This document shows positions 29,619-38,177 of a DNA stretch of 64,000 bases, one piece after another. Within the stretch, counting starts at the first letter, position 1. Each line of letters starts with the position of its first letter. The translations under genes were made by a program, and so were the position numbers. Source of the DNA: a virus. The notes under the pieces are model-generated. The model did not search any database, was not told the DNA's origin, and was given only the letters and a program-made list of their open reading frames with translations. Where the stretch lies: positions 34,051 to 98,050 of the IMG/VR virus record IMGVR_UViG_3300037248_000024, one strand, 5' to 3'.

Positions 29619-30515
29619 ATGGCCAGCCCCGGTTCACTCACCGCGCGGATCGTCGCGGAAGGCGGCACGGTAACGCAAGGTTTCCTTGTGCCGATCGATC
29701 ATATCCACGTCGAACCGGGGTTCAACCTTCGAATCCCCGGTCCTGACCTGGATGCCCATATCCGCTGGCTCGCGGATCAGATCAAGCGCGTTGGGTTCGA
29801 CAGCACGCAACCCCTGGCCGTGATCCGGCATCCCGAACTGGATGGTCATGTCATCATCCGCAAGGGGCATTGCCGATACCAGGGCGCCGTTCTGGCCAGG
29901 AAAGAGGGGCGCGAAATCGTCGCGCTACCCTGTCTGCCGGAACCGCGCGGCAGCAACGAGGTCATCCAGACCTACCAACTCGGGACCTCGAACAGTGGAC
30001 TTGGGTTGAACTATCTGGAATACGCTGCCGCCGTGATGCGGTTGCGATCTTATGGCGAGAAAGACGATCAAATCGTCGCGGGTTTCGGCAAGAACAAGGA
30101 ATGGTTGGCTCGGGTTCTCGATCTGAACGAAGCGCCCGTCGCCGTTCGTGAACTGGTGCAACAGGGCAAGGTCACGCAAACCGATGCCTTGATCGTCCAC
30201 AAACGAGAGAAAGCCAACGCGCCGACCGTGTTGCGCGCCGCGGTTGAACGCGCCAACGCCAGGAACAAGAAGCGGGCCACCGGCCAGGACATCAAAGCCG
30301 TCACCGAACGCCCCGCACCGCCCCGCACCGATCCGCCATCCCAGAAACCGGACCTCGCGGCTGATGCGGACTCTGTTATTCGCGCATACAGAAACGCCGG
30401 TCCTCTCAGCCTTGATATCCCGCACGCGCTCGCCGCCGCCCTGGCCAAGCTGGCCGATCATTTTCCGCCGCCAACAGAACCTCAACTTCAACTCACAGAG
30501 GAAGTCGCCGCATGA
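29619..30515 (+). CDS. ParB/sulfiredoxin-fold domain protein, 298 aa
   Basis: FLVPIDHIHVEPGFNLRIPG is the box I-like start of ParB N-terminal domains; the block QPLAVIRHPELDGHVIIRKG HCRY corresponds to the G-E-R-R-x-R nucleotide-binding loop, here GHCRYQ. The ParB-type HTH core follows (NYLEYAAAVMRLRSYGEKDD, VQQGKVTQTDALIVHK). ParB proteins bind CTP and centromere-like sites; phage copies can act in partition, gene control or as nucleases. GGAGGGAAAGAG precedes ATG 29619. No ParA is visible in the window. Confidence 0.8.
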   Translation: MASPGSLTARIVAEGGTVTQGFLVPIDHIHVEPGFNLRIPGPDLDAHIRWLADQIKRVGFDSTQPLAVIRHPELDGHVIIRKGHCRYQGAVLARKEGREIVALPCLPEPRGSNEVIQTYQLGTSNSGLGLNYLEYAAAVMRLRSYGEKDDQIVAGFGKNKEWLARVLDLNEAPVAVRELVQQGKVTQTDALIVHKREKANAPTVLRAAVERANARNKKRATGQDIKAVTERPAPPRTDPPSQKPDLAADADSVIRAYRNAGPLSLDIPHALAAALAKLADHFPPPTEPQLQLTEEVAA

Positions 30516-31204
30516 TCTCGACATTCTGCCGCGCCGATAGGCTCGCACTCGCTACCTTGTTCCAGAGCAAGGAGGAAACCAGATACTATCTGAATGGGGT
30601 GTTTATCCAGGCCGCAGGCAATGATGGCGTCAATCTGGTGACAACGGACGGCCATCGCATGGCTGTGTTTCATGATGGCGCGGGCCTGACAGGAGCGCCG
30701 TGCATCGTGCCGCTTCCAAAGATTGCCATTGACATCGTTCGGAAGCGCAAAACTCGGGAGTTCTGCTGGTTCGGCATCGTTGGCGAACACACCGGGACGG
30801 GACGCCATGAATGCCGCATTTTCGATACGACCGATCAGGCATCCGAACTCGATGAGGTCCGGGAACGGATGCTGGACCCAAAAGACCGAGGTATCATCTG
30901 GAATGGCGCGATTGATCTGATTGACGGCACCTATCCAGAATGGGCCAGGGTTGTGCCGAAACAGATTCCGAAAAATGGGGCGTCGTGCCATTTCAATGGT
31001 AAACTGTTCGCGGACTTCACGGCGGTTGCCAAGGATCGAAATGACGTTCCGAGCGTCATGGTTTACACCAATGGTAACGAGCCGTCTCTCGTTACCTGCG
31101 GGCGAGACGATTTCGTCGGCGTTCTAATGCCGATGCAAGGCGATGAACGAGCGCTTCGCGAGGATATGCGAGGGTGTTTTACGCCATCGTGGTTGCATCC
31201 GTGA
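30512..31204 (+). CDS. beta-sliding-clamp-like protein (DnaN fold), 230 aa
   Basis: YYLNGVFIQAAGNDGVNLVT TDGHRMAVFHDG is the pattern of the second domain of the DNA polymerase III beta clamp, DGTYPEWARVVP is its conserved PDY/FP-like block, and the C-terminal VGVLMPMQ is the clamp end motif (M-P-M-R/Q-L). It is about 230 residues instead of 370, so one of three domains is missing. It probably forms a short clamp, or recruits a polymerase, and follows the DnaA- and ParB-like genes. Confidence 0.75.
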   Translation: MISTFCRADRLALATLFQSKEETRYYLNGVFIQAAGNDGVNLVTTDGHRMAVFHDGAGLTGAPCIVPLPKIAIDIVRKRKTREFCWFGIVGEHTGTGRHECRIFDTTDQASELDEVRERMLDPKDRGIIWNGAIDLIDGTYPEWARVVPKQIPKNGASCHFNGKLFADFTAVAKDRNDVPSVMVYTNGNEPSLVTCGRDDFVGVLMPMQGDERALREDMRGCFTPSWLHP

Positions 31205-31250
31205 TTAGCATCCGACGCTTGAGGCGGCGCGGCAGAAACGAGAAAGTCGC

Positions 31251-31439
31251 ATGACCACCACCCTCATCTCCAAATACGACACCCGCCCGCCGGACCGCAC
31301 CACGCGATGGTGGCGCGTGCTGCACCGCCTTGATGACATGCGGCACAGGCGCAAACAACTGGCCCGCGACCTAGCCAGGCTGGATCGGGCCATCGCGGAG
31401 AAAGAGGCGGAACTGAGCGCGCTGGTTTTGAAGGAGTAA
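31251..31439 (+). CDS. small coiled-coil protein, 62 aa
   Basis: Basic N-terminal part, then a long charged helix (RKQLARDLARLDRAIAEKEA ELSAL) that probably forms a coiled coil. Not recognised. Confidence 0.65.
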   Translation: MTTTLISKYDTRPPDRTTRWWRVLHRLDDMRHRRKQLARDLARLDRAIAEKEAELSALVLKE

Positions 31440-31444
31440 ATGGG

Positions 31445-31714
31445 ATGGCGGACAACAAACAGGCCCAGGTCGCGGATCAATGCCGATGCGTCGCGGGCCT
31501 TTGCCGCGCCATCGCGGCAGTTCATCAGGATTACGCCACTCTGTTCAATGAGGGCCGCATGGAAGACGTCGCTGACCAGATAGGCAATCGAACCGCCGCG
31601 CTCATGGAGGAACTGGGCAACATCCTGAACGGCATGGACGCGGTTGACGGCGCCGACGAATGGATGGACCCGATTTTCGCCGAGGCGCACAGAATGTTTC
31701 CGCAATCATCATGA
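31445..31714 (+). CDS. hypothetical protein, 89 aa
   Basis: All-helical, acidic, with cysteines near the N terminus (QCRCVAGLCR). Starts 5 nt after the previous stop, with AAGGAG upstream. Not recognised. Confidence 0.65.
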   Translation: MADNKQAQVADQCRCVAGLCRAIAAVHQDYATLFNEGRMEDVADQIGNRTAALMEELGNILNGMDAVDGADEWMDPIFAEAHRMFPQSS

Positions 31715-31911
31715 CCTTGCACCTGACAACCTGCCACAACGCCCATCCCTTCCCATGCGATTCGGAGATCAAGGAACTGGCGCGGCGTCTGGCCCATGGC
31801 AGGAGGATCGACTCCGCCGATGGTCCGTTTTTCGTTCCGTTCATCGTTCAGAGTGGTTCCCGTGACGCCGGGGTCGTGGTGGCGGTGTTGGGGAGGGCGG
31901 TGGGGCGGTGA
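31711..31911 (+). CDS. hypothetical protein, 66 aa
   Basis: Short protein (CHNAHPFPCDSEIKELARRL, then PFFVPFIVQSGSRDAG) with a hydrophobic C-terminal strand. ATGA overlap at the start. Not recognised. Confidence 0.6.
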   Translation: MTLHLTTCHNAHPFPCDSEIKELARRLAHGRRIDSADGPFFVPFIVQSGSRDAGVVVAVLGRAVGR

Positions 31912-32483
31912 CGGGCACCAAAAAAGACAGCGGCTACGACCGCGATCCCGACGACTGGTATGTTGAAAATGAAGCCTGCGTTCGCTCGTTATTCGACGCC
32001 ATGCCGTGGTTCCGCGCGAATGGCGCCCATGATCCTTGCTGTGGTGGCGGCAACATTCCGCACGTCGCCGCGAAAATGGGTATAGCGGTCAGCGGTGCCG
32101 ATAAGGTTGATCGCTGCAACGGCGGCTTCCCTGTCCGGGAGTTCCTGTCCGACAACACGCGGCGCAAAGCAATCGTAACCAATCCACCATTCGGTATCGC
32201 CATCGAGATCGTCAAACACGCGTTGGATGTTGTTGATGACGGCGGCTATGTCGCGATCATCGGTCAGGCGAAGTTTCTGTTCTCTCAGGCACGGCATCCA
32301 TTGTTCATGCGGCGTGAGATGGATCGTGTACTGGTGTTGTCGAAGCGGCCTTCCATGCCGCCAGGGAAATTGCTGGCGGAGAAGGGAGAGGAGGTGCGTG
32401 GAAATGGCTTCCACGACTTTTGCTGGTTCGTTTGGCGGGTTGGTAAAACATCGCCGGGCGCTGCGATTTCGTGGCTCCCATGA
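31908..32483 (+). CDS. SAM-dependent adenine methyltransferase-like protein, 191 aa
   Basis: Motif I appears as HDPCCGGGNI (about residues 41-50) and the catalytic motif IV as TNPPFG (91-96), the N6-adenine order of the alpha/gamma type. No clear target-recognition domain is visible, so a phage enzyme with a short or shared specificity is likely. It is immediately followed by a second methyltransferase gene. Confidence 0.75.
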   Translation: MTGTKKDSGYDRDPDDWYVENEACVRSLFDAMPWFRANGAHDPCCGGGNIPHVAAKMGIAVSGADKVDRCNGGFPVREFLSDNTRRKAIVTNPPFGIAIEIVKHALDVVDDGGYVAIIGQAKFLFSQARHPLFMRREMDRVLVLSKRPSMPPGKLLAEKGEEVRGNGFHDFCWFVWRVGKTSPGAAISWLP

Positions 32484-32496
32484 CGGGACGCGGCGG

Positions 32497-33288
32497 ATGA
32501 GCGTGCGGGTCGAACGGATCGGGGATGCGACGCTGTATCTGGGGGATGCTGCCGAGGTTATTCCCATCTTGCCGATGATCGAACTCGTCATCACCGATCC
32601 CCCATTCAGTAGCGGCGCTCGCACCGACAGCGAGCGGCAGGTGCGCGGTGCCATGCTGCGATCCATGGAAGATGCCGATTGGTTCAGCCACGACGCGATG
32701 ACCACCTGGGGATTTACGTGGTTCCTGCGTTCGGCGTTTTCAGCGCTGCGTCAGCGTATGATTCCAGGCGCGCACGCCTATGTGTTCATTGACTGGCGAC
32801 AAACGCCAACCGTGTATGGGCTGATGGAAGCGACGGGCTTTCGGGTGAACCATTGTCTTGTCTGGGCTAAGCCGCATTTTGGCATGGGTTCCTATTGGCG
32901 CAATCAGCACGAAAACATCGTGTTCGCCAGCAACGGAATGCCGAACGACATGCTTGATCGAGGTATGGGTAGCGTACTGCGTCACCCAGCGGTTTCGCCT
33001 GATGCTCGCGTTCACCCAACCGAAAAGCCCGTTGGATTGCTTGAAGCAATCATCACCGCCGTTCCTGGTGCGGTCGTTTTTGATCCGTTCATGGGAAGCG
33101 GCAGTGCGGCCGCGGCTGCGTTACTCTGTGGCCGATCATTCATCGGGTGCGAGATCAATCCACATCATTTCGATGTCGCTTGTCAACGCGCTGAAGCAGC
33201 TCGGCGTGCCGGGCCACGTATGCAATGGATGGCGCAGCCACCCGAAGACCAACGCATCGCTGATCTTTTCGCGGAACCGGAAACCTAG
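32497..33288 (+). CDS. DNA methyltransferase, beta class (N4-cytosine or N6-adenine), 263 aa
   Basis: Catalytic motif IV DPPF (34-37) precedes SAM motif I DPFMGSGS (196-203), the beta-class order. The conserved RVHPTEKPVGLLEAIIT and IGCEINPHHFDVACQR blocks support it. ATG 32497 is chosen because the earlier in-frame part overlaps the previous gene. It modifies DNA and probably protects the phage from restriction. Specificity cannot be read from sequence. Confidence 0.85.
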   Translation: MSVRVERIGDATLYLGDAAEVIPILPMIELVITDPPFSSGARTDSERQVRGAMLRSMEDADWFSHDAMTTWGFTWFLRSAFSALRQRMIPGAHAYVFIDWRQTPTVYGLMEATGFRVNHCLVWAKPHFGMGSYWRNQHENIVFASNGMPNDMLDRGMGSVLRHPAVSPDARVHPTEKPVGLLEAIITAVPGAVVFDPFMGSGSAAAAALLCGRSFIGCEINPHHFDVACQRAEAARRAGPRMQWMAQPPEDQRIADLFAEPET

Positions 33289-33326
33289 CGGCCTCTTCGC
33301 CCACCTCACCTGACCCGCCGCCGGGG

Positions 33327-33355
33327 TTGACAGGCCCAAGCCACCATGATACCAC
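33327..33355 (+). promoter_or_regulatory. sigma70-like promoter of RHH gene 33363
   Basis: TTGACA (33327-33332), 17-nt spacer, TACCAC (33350-33355), then 7 nt to ATG 33363; -35 to ATG is 36 nt. No ribosome site, so the transcript is predicted to start at or next to the AUG. Confidence 0.5.
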
Positions 33356-33362
33356 CAGCGTC

Positions 33363-33548
33363 ATGAACGCCATGACGATCCGTTTCGATGACGCCGACAT
33401 GAAGGAACTCGACTGGCTCGCCCGGCAGTTGAACGGCGATAAGCCGCGCGGGCTGTCTTACAACGAGGTGTTGCGGATCGCGTTGCGGAATGAGGTCAAG
33501 CGAGTGATGGCGGGTGGGGTGAAGAAAGCGAGGAAGGTGAAGCAATGA
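33363..33548 (+). CDS. ribbon-helix-helix protein, 61 aa
   Basis: MTIRFDDADMKELDWLARQL (strand plus helix A), then YNEVLRIALRNEVKRVMAGG (helix B) is the RHH layout; a lysine-rich tail follows. Start ATG 33363 is favoured over the upstream in-frame start at 33327, which lies in the promoter. It is the first gene of a cluster and probably autoregulates. Confidence 0.75.
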   Translation: MNAMTIRFDDADMKELDWLARQLNGDKPRGLSYNEVLRIALRNEVKRVMAGGVKKARKVKQ

Positions 33549-33931
33549 CACAAACATTCCCTACCGAAGTGGCATGGGCATTCTTCATGACACACCACGC
33601 GGACATTCGCGCCTGTTGCGAACGATTCCTTCCGGTGCCGGAGTTCCAAATCCCGAACACCCGCGTTGTGTTGGTCGCTCCAGACGGATCAGAAATGGTC
33701 ACCGAGCGAAGGGCGGCGATGTCACTGCCTGTCACAAATCTGATTTCTGATTTCGACGCGGCGGTGCGGGCTAAGGACGCCGCGCGATTGACCCGTATCA
33801 TGAACGACGCCTGGATAAGGGCGCCGGAAAGCCGAAGGGTCTACGACATACCAGGGTTCTCCGCGATGTGCGATTTGTTGGATGGCACCGTGGATGGATT
33901 CTTTGATCCTGGCGGTGAGTGCGATGAATGA
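33545..33931 (+). CDS. hypothetical protein, 128 aa
   Basis: Coupled to the RHH gene (ATGA). Mixed alpha/beta (CCERFLPVPEFQIPNTRVVL, then DFDAAVRAKDAARLTRIMND). Possibly a partner of the RHH protein, as in small toxin-antitoxin pairs, but no toxin family is recognised. Confidence 0.65.
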   Translation: MTQTFPTEVAWAFFMTHHADIRACCERFLPVPEFQIPNTRVVLVAPDGSEMVTERRAAMSLPVTNLISDFDAAVRAKDAARLTRIMNDAWIRAPESRRVYDIPGFSAMCDLLDGTVDGFFDPGGECDE

Positions 33932-33970
33932 TGGCGGCGATGTGGGTTCGCGGGGGAAGGGGAGGCGGGG

Positions 33971-34771
33971 GTGAGTGACGACAGCGGTTCACTATCTATA
34001 ATTACCAGGGTGAGCGCTATTTCTCATGGATTATCAAGATTCTTTACCGGAAAACCATGCAAACGGCATCATGTTGCTGAACGATTTGTCATAGGCGGTG
34101 ACTGTGTATTATGCAGACCTATCCGAGCTGCCGAATGGGAAGAACAAAACCCAGGTGCGCGACGTGCAAACCTAAAAAACTGGCAAAAAGCGTTCCCCGA
34201 ACGTCAACTGCAAGCTACTCTGAGATGGCGTGAAGCCAACAGAGACAAAGTCTTGGCCACAAGCGCCGCATACAAGGTAGCAAATGCTGAAAGTATTGCG
34301 GCTAAAAAATATACCCGTTGCCGGACGAATGAATACCGCATCATGAACCGAGACGCACAAAGAGTCAGGCGCGCGAACACAGAAAAAAGAGAAAATGATA
34401 AGTTGGTCTTACGCAACTGGCGAAGCAGACCTGAGGTGGCGGAGCATCTAAGAAAAGCCGCCTCCGTATGGCAGAAAAATAACCCCGATAAAGTAAGGAC
34501 CATCAATCGCAATAGTAAAGCCCGGCGCAAAAAGGCGGAAGGACGCCATACAGCACAAGATATTGCGAACATTTATCAGTTGCAGAGGGGTAAATGCGCG
34601 ATATGTAAAAGTGCATTAAATGGAAAATACCACGTCGATCATATTGTGGCGCTAAAAAACGGAGGCTCGAATTGGCCTCGCAATCTTCAATGCCTTTGTC
34701 CACCGTGCAATCTGAGAAAGTCTGACAAACATCCTGTAGTTTTTGCTCAAGAAAGAGGATTGCTCCTGTGA
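33971..34771 (+). CDS. HNH homing endonuclease-like protein, 266 aa
   Basis: The C terminus has the HNH core: CAICKSALNGKYHVDHIVAL, then NLQCLCPPCNLRKSD, with paired CxxC zinc sites and the catalytic His-Asn-His pattern. The long N-terminal part is basic and rich in Asn, Lys and Arg, typical of free-standing phage homing nucleases. Codon use and base content are clearly more AT-rich than the neighbours, a sign of recent arrival. GTG start 33971. It cuts a DNA site to copy itself, not the phage machinery. Confidence 0.85.
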   Translation: MSDDSGSLSIITRVSAISHGLSRFFTGKPCKRHHVAERFVIGGDCVLCRPIRAAEWEEQNPGARRANLKNWQKAFPERQLQATLRWREANRDKVLATSAAYKVANAESIAAKKYTRCRTNEYRIMNRDAQRVRRANTEKRENDKLVLRNWRSRPEVAEHLRKAASVWQKNNPDKVRTINRNSKARRKKAEGRHTAQDIANIYQLQRGKCAICKSALNGKYHVDHIVALKNGGSNWPRNLQCLCPPCNLRKSDKHPVVFAQERGLLL

Positions 34772-35481
34772 GTTTCTGGTTCCTCGCAACACCATATTCC
34801 CGTTTTCCCGACGGCATTGAGGCGGCTTTCAATTTAGCGGTCGAAGCGCGCGGCCTTTTGCTCAAGGCCGGAGTCCCGGTGTTCAGTCCCATTATTCATT
34901 CTCATCCGGTCGCGGTTCGATGCGGCATTGATCCTCTCGATCATTCAATTTGGCTTCCAAGCGAGGCGCCGATTCTTCGAAGTGCGATTGGATTGATAAT
35001 GCTGCGTGCGGAATCCTGGGGAATCAGTTACGGGATGAACCATGAGAAAAAGACATTTGAAGCGGCTGGAAAACCCGTAATCTGGATGGATGTAGGAGTC
35101 GTACCGGAGTATTTCACGGCTAAGAGGATAGCCGCACCGTTAGACCCCCAATCCCCTCTCATCGAATTTCTGGACAAATGCGCCGCTCTTGGTAATGCGC
35201 CACGAGAAGATCGCATCCGATCCGCCGTGAATGATTTGCGGGAGTTATATCCGCTTCTCACGGCATGGTTAGGTTATGGGAAGACGGAGGGGGTTCTCCA
35301 TCCATGTGATGATGGGATTCCATGGGGTCATCATCCCGGCGGTGGGGAGTGGGTCCCTATCAACAAGACGCCACTTCTCGCCGCTGGACTGGGACCGGCA
35401 CCTTTTTATGCCATGATCGGCGGGGTGTTTACGTATGTCGTGCATGAAGCGCCAGCGACTCCCTCTATTTCTGATGCCTGA
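34768..35481 (+). CDS. DUF1937 family protein, 237 aa
   Basis: FWFLATPYSRFPDGIEAAFN, then VPVFSPIIHSHPVAVRCGID and LIMLRAESWGISYGMNHEKK, the DUF1937 pattern, a nucleoside 2-deoxyribosyltransferase-like fold. In this fold the enzymes act on deoxynucleosides. The C-terminal 90 residues go beyond the usual domain. GTG start overlapping the HNH gene. Substrate unknown. Confidence 0.8.
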   Translation: MSFWFLATPYSRFPDGIEAAFNLAVEARGLLLKAGVPVFSPIIHSHPVAVRCGIDPLDHSIWLPSEAPILRSAIGLIMLRAESWGISYGMNHEKKTFEAAGKPVIWMDVGVVPEYFTAKRIAAPLDPQSPLIEFLDKCAALGNAPREDRIRSAVNDLRELYPLLTAWLGYGKTEGVLHPCDDGIPWGHHPGGGEWVPINKTPLLAAGLGPAPFYAMIGGVFTYVVHEAPATPSISDA

Positions 35482-36052
35482 TTTGGACGCCACTAAACCG
35501 TGGATACAAAACAGTCCTGAGCAGCGCCTGTCTGTAGCAACCTATCGTTTATTGAAACGAACGCTTCTCTCACCAAAATACATAACCGCGATCCATGACA
35601 GCGACGGCGGAGGCCGTAGCGATCTCCAAAGAATCAGGGATGCGAACAGAGGTATCACAACGGGTCAGTTGGATTTTGATGTGGTGCAAGGGGTAACGGT
35701 GGAATTGAGAGATGGCACCTCCGTTGTTCGCGCCCTCTGCCGGAAGCTGGAACTGAAACGCGGTAAAAACACATTATCCCCACGCCAGAAAATAACTGTA
35801 AGTGTGCTAACGGCATGTGGTGCTCCTCCAATCATCGCATGGACATTGGCCGAAGTGCATGATGGATTGAAAGCCGCCGGATTCAGATTTGGGAATAATG
35901 TGGGATACGTGCTGCCACATTTAGAAGAGGAACTGGGAGAATGGGATCGAAAAGCAGAGGCTATTTTAAGTGGGGAAATCATTCAGAAAAGACAGTATGC
36001 TGGCGGTCGGCCCAAGGAACGAACAAAACCTGGGCTGACGTGGAAATTGTGA
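35474..36052 (+). CDS. hypothetical protein, 192 aa
   Basis: ATG 35474 overlaps the DUF1937 gene by 8 nt. Basic N-terminal part, then ATYRLLKRTLLSPKYITAIH and a helical region with KLELKRGKNTLSPRQKITVS. DNA binding is possible from the composition; no family recognised. Confidence 0.6.
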   Translation: MPDLDATKPWIQNSPEQRLSVATYRLLKRTLLSPKYITAIHDSDGGGRSDLQRIRDANRGITTGQLDFDVVQGVTVELRDGTSVVRALCRKLELKRGKNTLSPRQKITVSVLTACGAPPIIAWTLAEVHDGLKAAGFRFGNNVGYVLPHLEEELGEWDRKAEAILSGEIIQKRQYAGGRPKERTKPGLTWKL

Positions 36053-36062
36053 TGGGCGGGGG

Positions 36063-36090
36063 TTGACATGGTGCGAGAGTGGTGTATATC
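36063..36090 (+). promoter_or_regulatory. sigma70-like promoter of RHH gene 36097
   Basis: TTGACA (36063-36068), 16-nt spacer, TATATC (36085-36090), then 6 nt to ATG 36097. The message is predicted to start at the AUG, with no ribosome site. Confidence 0.6.
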
Positions 36091-36096
36091 TGCCTC

Positions 36097-36255
36097 ATGG
36101 TTGGTCAAGTGAGTAGTACCGCACGAGAGAGTGAACGTCAGTCTGTGACGTTCACCAGTCCACAAATGGCCTTTCTGAAAAAGGAAGCCAAGAAATTGGG
36201 CGTTTCCGTGGGGGAGCTTATTCGACGCATCGTGGATCAGTTCAGAGGGGCATGA
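36097..36255 (+). CDS. ribbon-helix-helix protein, 52 aa
   Basis: QSVTFTSPQMAFLKKEAKKL, then GVSVGELIRRIVDQFRG is a clear RHH regulator of about 45 residues. A Ser/Thr/Arg N-terminal tail precedes it. Leaderless start from the promoter just upstream. It heads the following GIY-YIG and Sak4-like gene group. Confidence 0.75.
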   Translation: MVGQVSSTARESERQSVTFTSPQMAFLKKEAKKLGVSVGELIRRIVDQFRGA

Positions 36256-36256
36256 A

Positions 36257-37225
36257 GTGGCCTACCGCCGAGAAGGAGGTATATACTGCATTCGACATAC
36301 GGACGGTCGTTCTTATGTTGGGTCGGCAGTTTCCTTTACCCGTAGATGGTACTCTCATCGCCGTGAACTTAATCGCGGCACTCATCATTCTAAAAAACTA
36401 CAACACGCCTGGACAAAATATGGTTCTGAAGCGTTTTCATTCATTATTTTAGAGGCGGTGGAAGATCGTGCTAACCTTCTGGTCCGTGAACAATTTTGGA
36501 TTGACCATCTGAAATCTGCCAGCCGCAGCGGCCTGAATATGTGTCCAAATTCTCGTAGCCAACTTGGTATGCGACATTCGGAAGACGCCAAGCGACGGAT
36601 AGGGGAAAAAGGTCTCGGTCGAAAAATGAGCGCGGAAAGCAGGCGAAAATTAAGTGATAGCAAAAAAGGTATAAGACCAAGCGCCGCGACAATTGAAAAA
36701 ATGAGAATCCGAATGTTAGGTCACATTCGGTCTCCTGAATCCCGCGCAAAGGGGGCGGCCTCTAACCGGGGCCGCATCACGCCGCCAGAGGTGCGCGCTA
36801 AACAGAGCGCGGCCAAGATCGGGAAGAAAGCAACTCCAGAGCATCGTGAAAATGTCAGACGTGCCCGATTGGGTGTCGGTCTTTCCGAGGCGGCAAAAAA
36901 GAAACTTAGCTTGGCTAACAAAGGCCGAGTTCATACAGCGGAAGCGCGTGCGAAAATTAGCGCCGGAAAGATCGGAAAGCCACGTAGCGCAGAAGCCAGG
37001 GCTAAACAAAGTGCCTCGCGAATGGGTATAAAATTGAGTATAGAAACACGTTCTAAGATGAGTGTCGCTCAGACTGGTCGTAAACATACGCCAGAGACGC
37101 GTGCAAAAATTGGCGCCGCTCATAAAGGTCGTAAACACAGCCCCGAGATGATCGCAAAATATATCGTCACTCGCGTTCGAAACAATCGTATCCGAGCGAT
37201 GCAACAGGAGAACATCCATGCCTGA
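36257..37225 (+). CDS. GIY-YIG homing endonuclease with NUMOD3 repeats, 322 aa
   Basis: GIY at residues 8-10 and YVG at 20-22 start the GIY-YIG nuclease domain, with REQFWIDHL supplying the conserved Glu. After residue about 95, repeated R-H-S/T-x-E-A/T-R-x-K-I-S/G-x-A/S-x-x-G-x-K-blocks (about eight) are NUMOD3 DNA-binding motifs. This is the classic phage homing nuclease architecture. GTG start 36257, 2 nt after the RHH stop; AT-rich relative to neighbours. Confidence 0.88.
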   Translation: MAYRREGGIYCIRHTDGRSYVGSAVSFTRRWYSHRRELNRGTHHSKKLQHAWTKYGSEAFSFIILEAVEDRANLLVREQFWIDHLKSASRSGLNMCPNSRSQLGMRHSEDAKRRIGEKGLGRKMSAESRRKLSDSKKGIRPSAATIEKMRIRMLGHIRSPESRAKGAASNRGRITPPEVRAKQSAAKIGKKATPEHRENVRRARLGVGLSEAAKKKLSLANKGRVHTAEARAKISAGKIGKPRSAEARAKQSASRMGIKLSIETRSKMSVAQTGRKHTPETRAKIGAAHKGRKHSPEMIAKYIVTRVRNNRIRAMQQENIHA

Positions 37226-38177
37226 CGGAACAACGAATGCGCCCCGCGCACGCCGCAGCAAACTTCTCGCGGTCCCCCCTGAATCGATCCAACCAAAGCG
37301 TCCGAAGTTTCTGATTTATGGACCGCCAGGAGTGGGGAAAAGCTGGGTCGCCGCAGACTATCCATCGTGCTACTACATAGATACGGAGGGCGGCGCTGAT
37401 ATGGATCAGTACCAAGCAAAGTTACGCGCATCTGGCGGCGTCTACCTTGGACCAGGTGAAGGATCACTTGATTTTGATGTGGTTATTGACCAAATGAAAG
37501 CCTTGGCCGAAGAAAATCATCCATACCGCACCGTCGTGATTGATTCCATTTCCAAATTGTGGAATGTGGCTCTCACAGATGAACAAGAGGCTCTCGGCGA
37601 CAAGGATGCTTTTGGGGCTTATAAAAAGCTGCCGACTCGTAAATTTGCCTCTTTGCTGAAATGGGTAAATCGCCTCGACCTCAATGTTATTTTCATCGCG
37701 CATCAGAAAGAAATCTGGGGCCTGAACGACAAAAAGCAACGCGAGGTCATTGGGTATGGTGCGGACGCGCAAGATAAATTGGAATACGATCTCCATCTCG
37801 TGTTGCGCATTGCCAAGATAGGACCATCGCGTTACGCCTATATTGGTAAGTCTCGGCTTCCCAGTTTCCCAGAGGGCGAACGGTTCAACTGGTCGTACGC
37901 AGACTTCGCCGATCGTTATGGAAAAGATGTCATTGAAAAAGAAGCGGTTCCGCTCGATCTGGCGACACCGGAGCAACTCACAGAACTTAACCGCTTATTG
38001 AGCTTCGTTAAGATGCCCGACGATTGGGAGGCTAAAGTGTTCAAAGTCGCTGGTATCGAAGCATGGGAAGAAATCGACGCCACGAAAATCGCTGCCATCA
38101 TCGACATGCTGAAAAAGCGAATCAATGGAGGTGGTGGAAACGAAGAAGACGGTGCGGCGACCGCCAAAGCGACGTGA
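37218..38177 (+). CDS. Sak4-like RecA-fold recombination ATPase, 319 aa
   Basis: Walker A GPPGVGKS at 35-42 and Walker B VVIDSIS around residue 110, with YYIDTEGGADM and AHQKEIWGLN between and after, fit the AAA_24/Sak4 type of phage recombinase ATPases that assist single-strand annealing. It is followed by an SSB-like gene (38404), the usual Sak4 partner. The C terminus (QLTELNRLLSFVKMPDDWEA) is a conserved tail in these proteins. Confidence 0.85.
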   Translation: MPDGTTNAPRARRSKLLAVPPESIQPKRPKFLIYGPPGVGKSWVAADYPSCYYIDTEGGADMDQYQAKLRASGGVYLGPGEGSLDFDVVIDQMKALAEENHPYRTVVIDSISKLWNVALTDEQEALGDKDAFGAYKKLPTRKFASLLKWVNRLDLNVIFIAHQKEIWGLNDKKQREVIGYGADAQDKLEYDLHLVLRIAKIGPSRYAYIGKSRLPSFPEGERFNWSYADFADRYGKDVIEKEAVPLDLATPEQLTELNRLLSFVKMPDDWEAKVFKVAGIEAWEEIDATKIAAIIDMLKKRINGGGGNEEDGAATAKAT

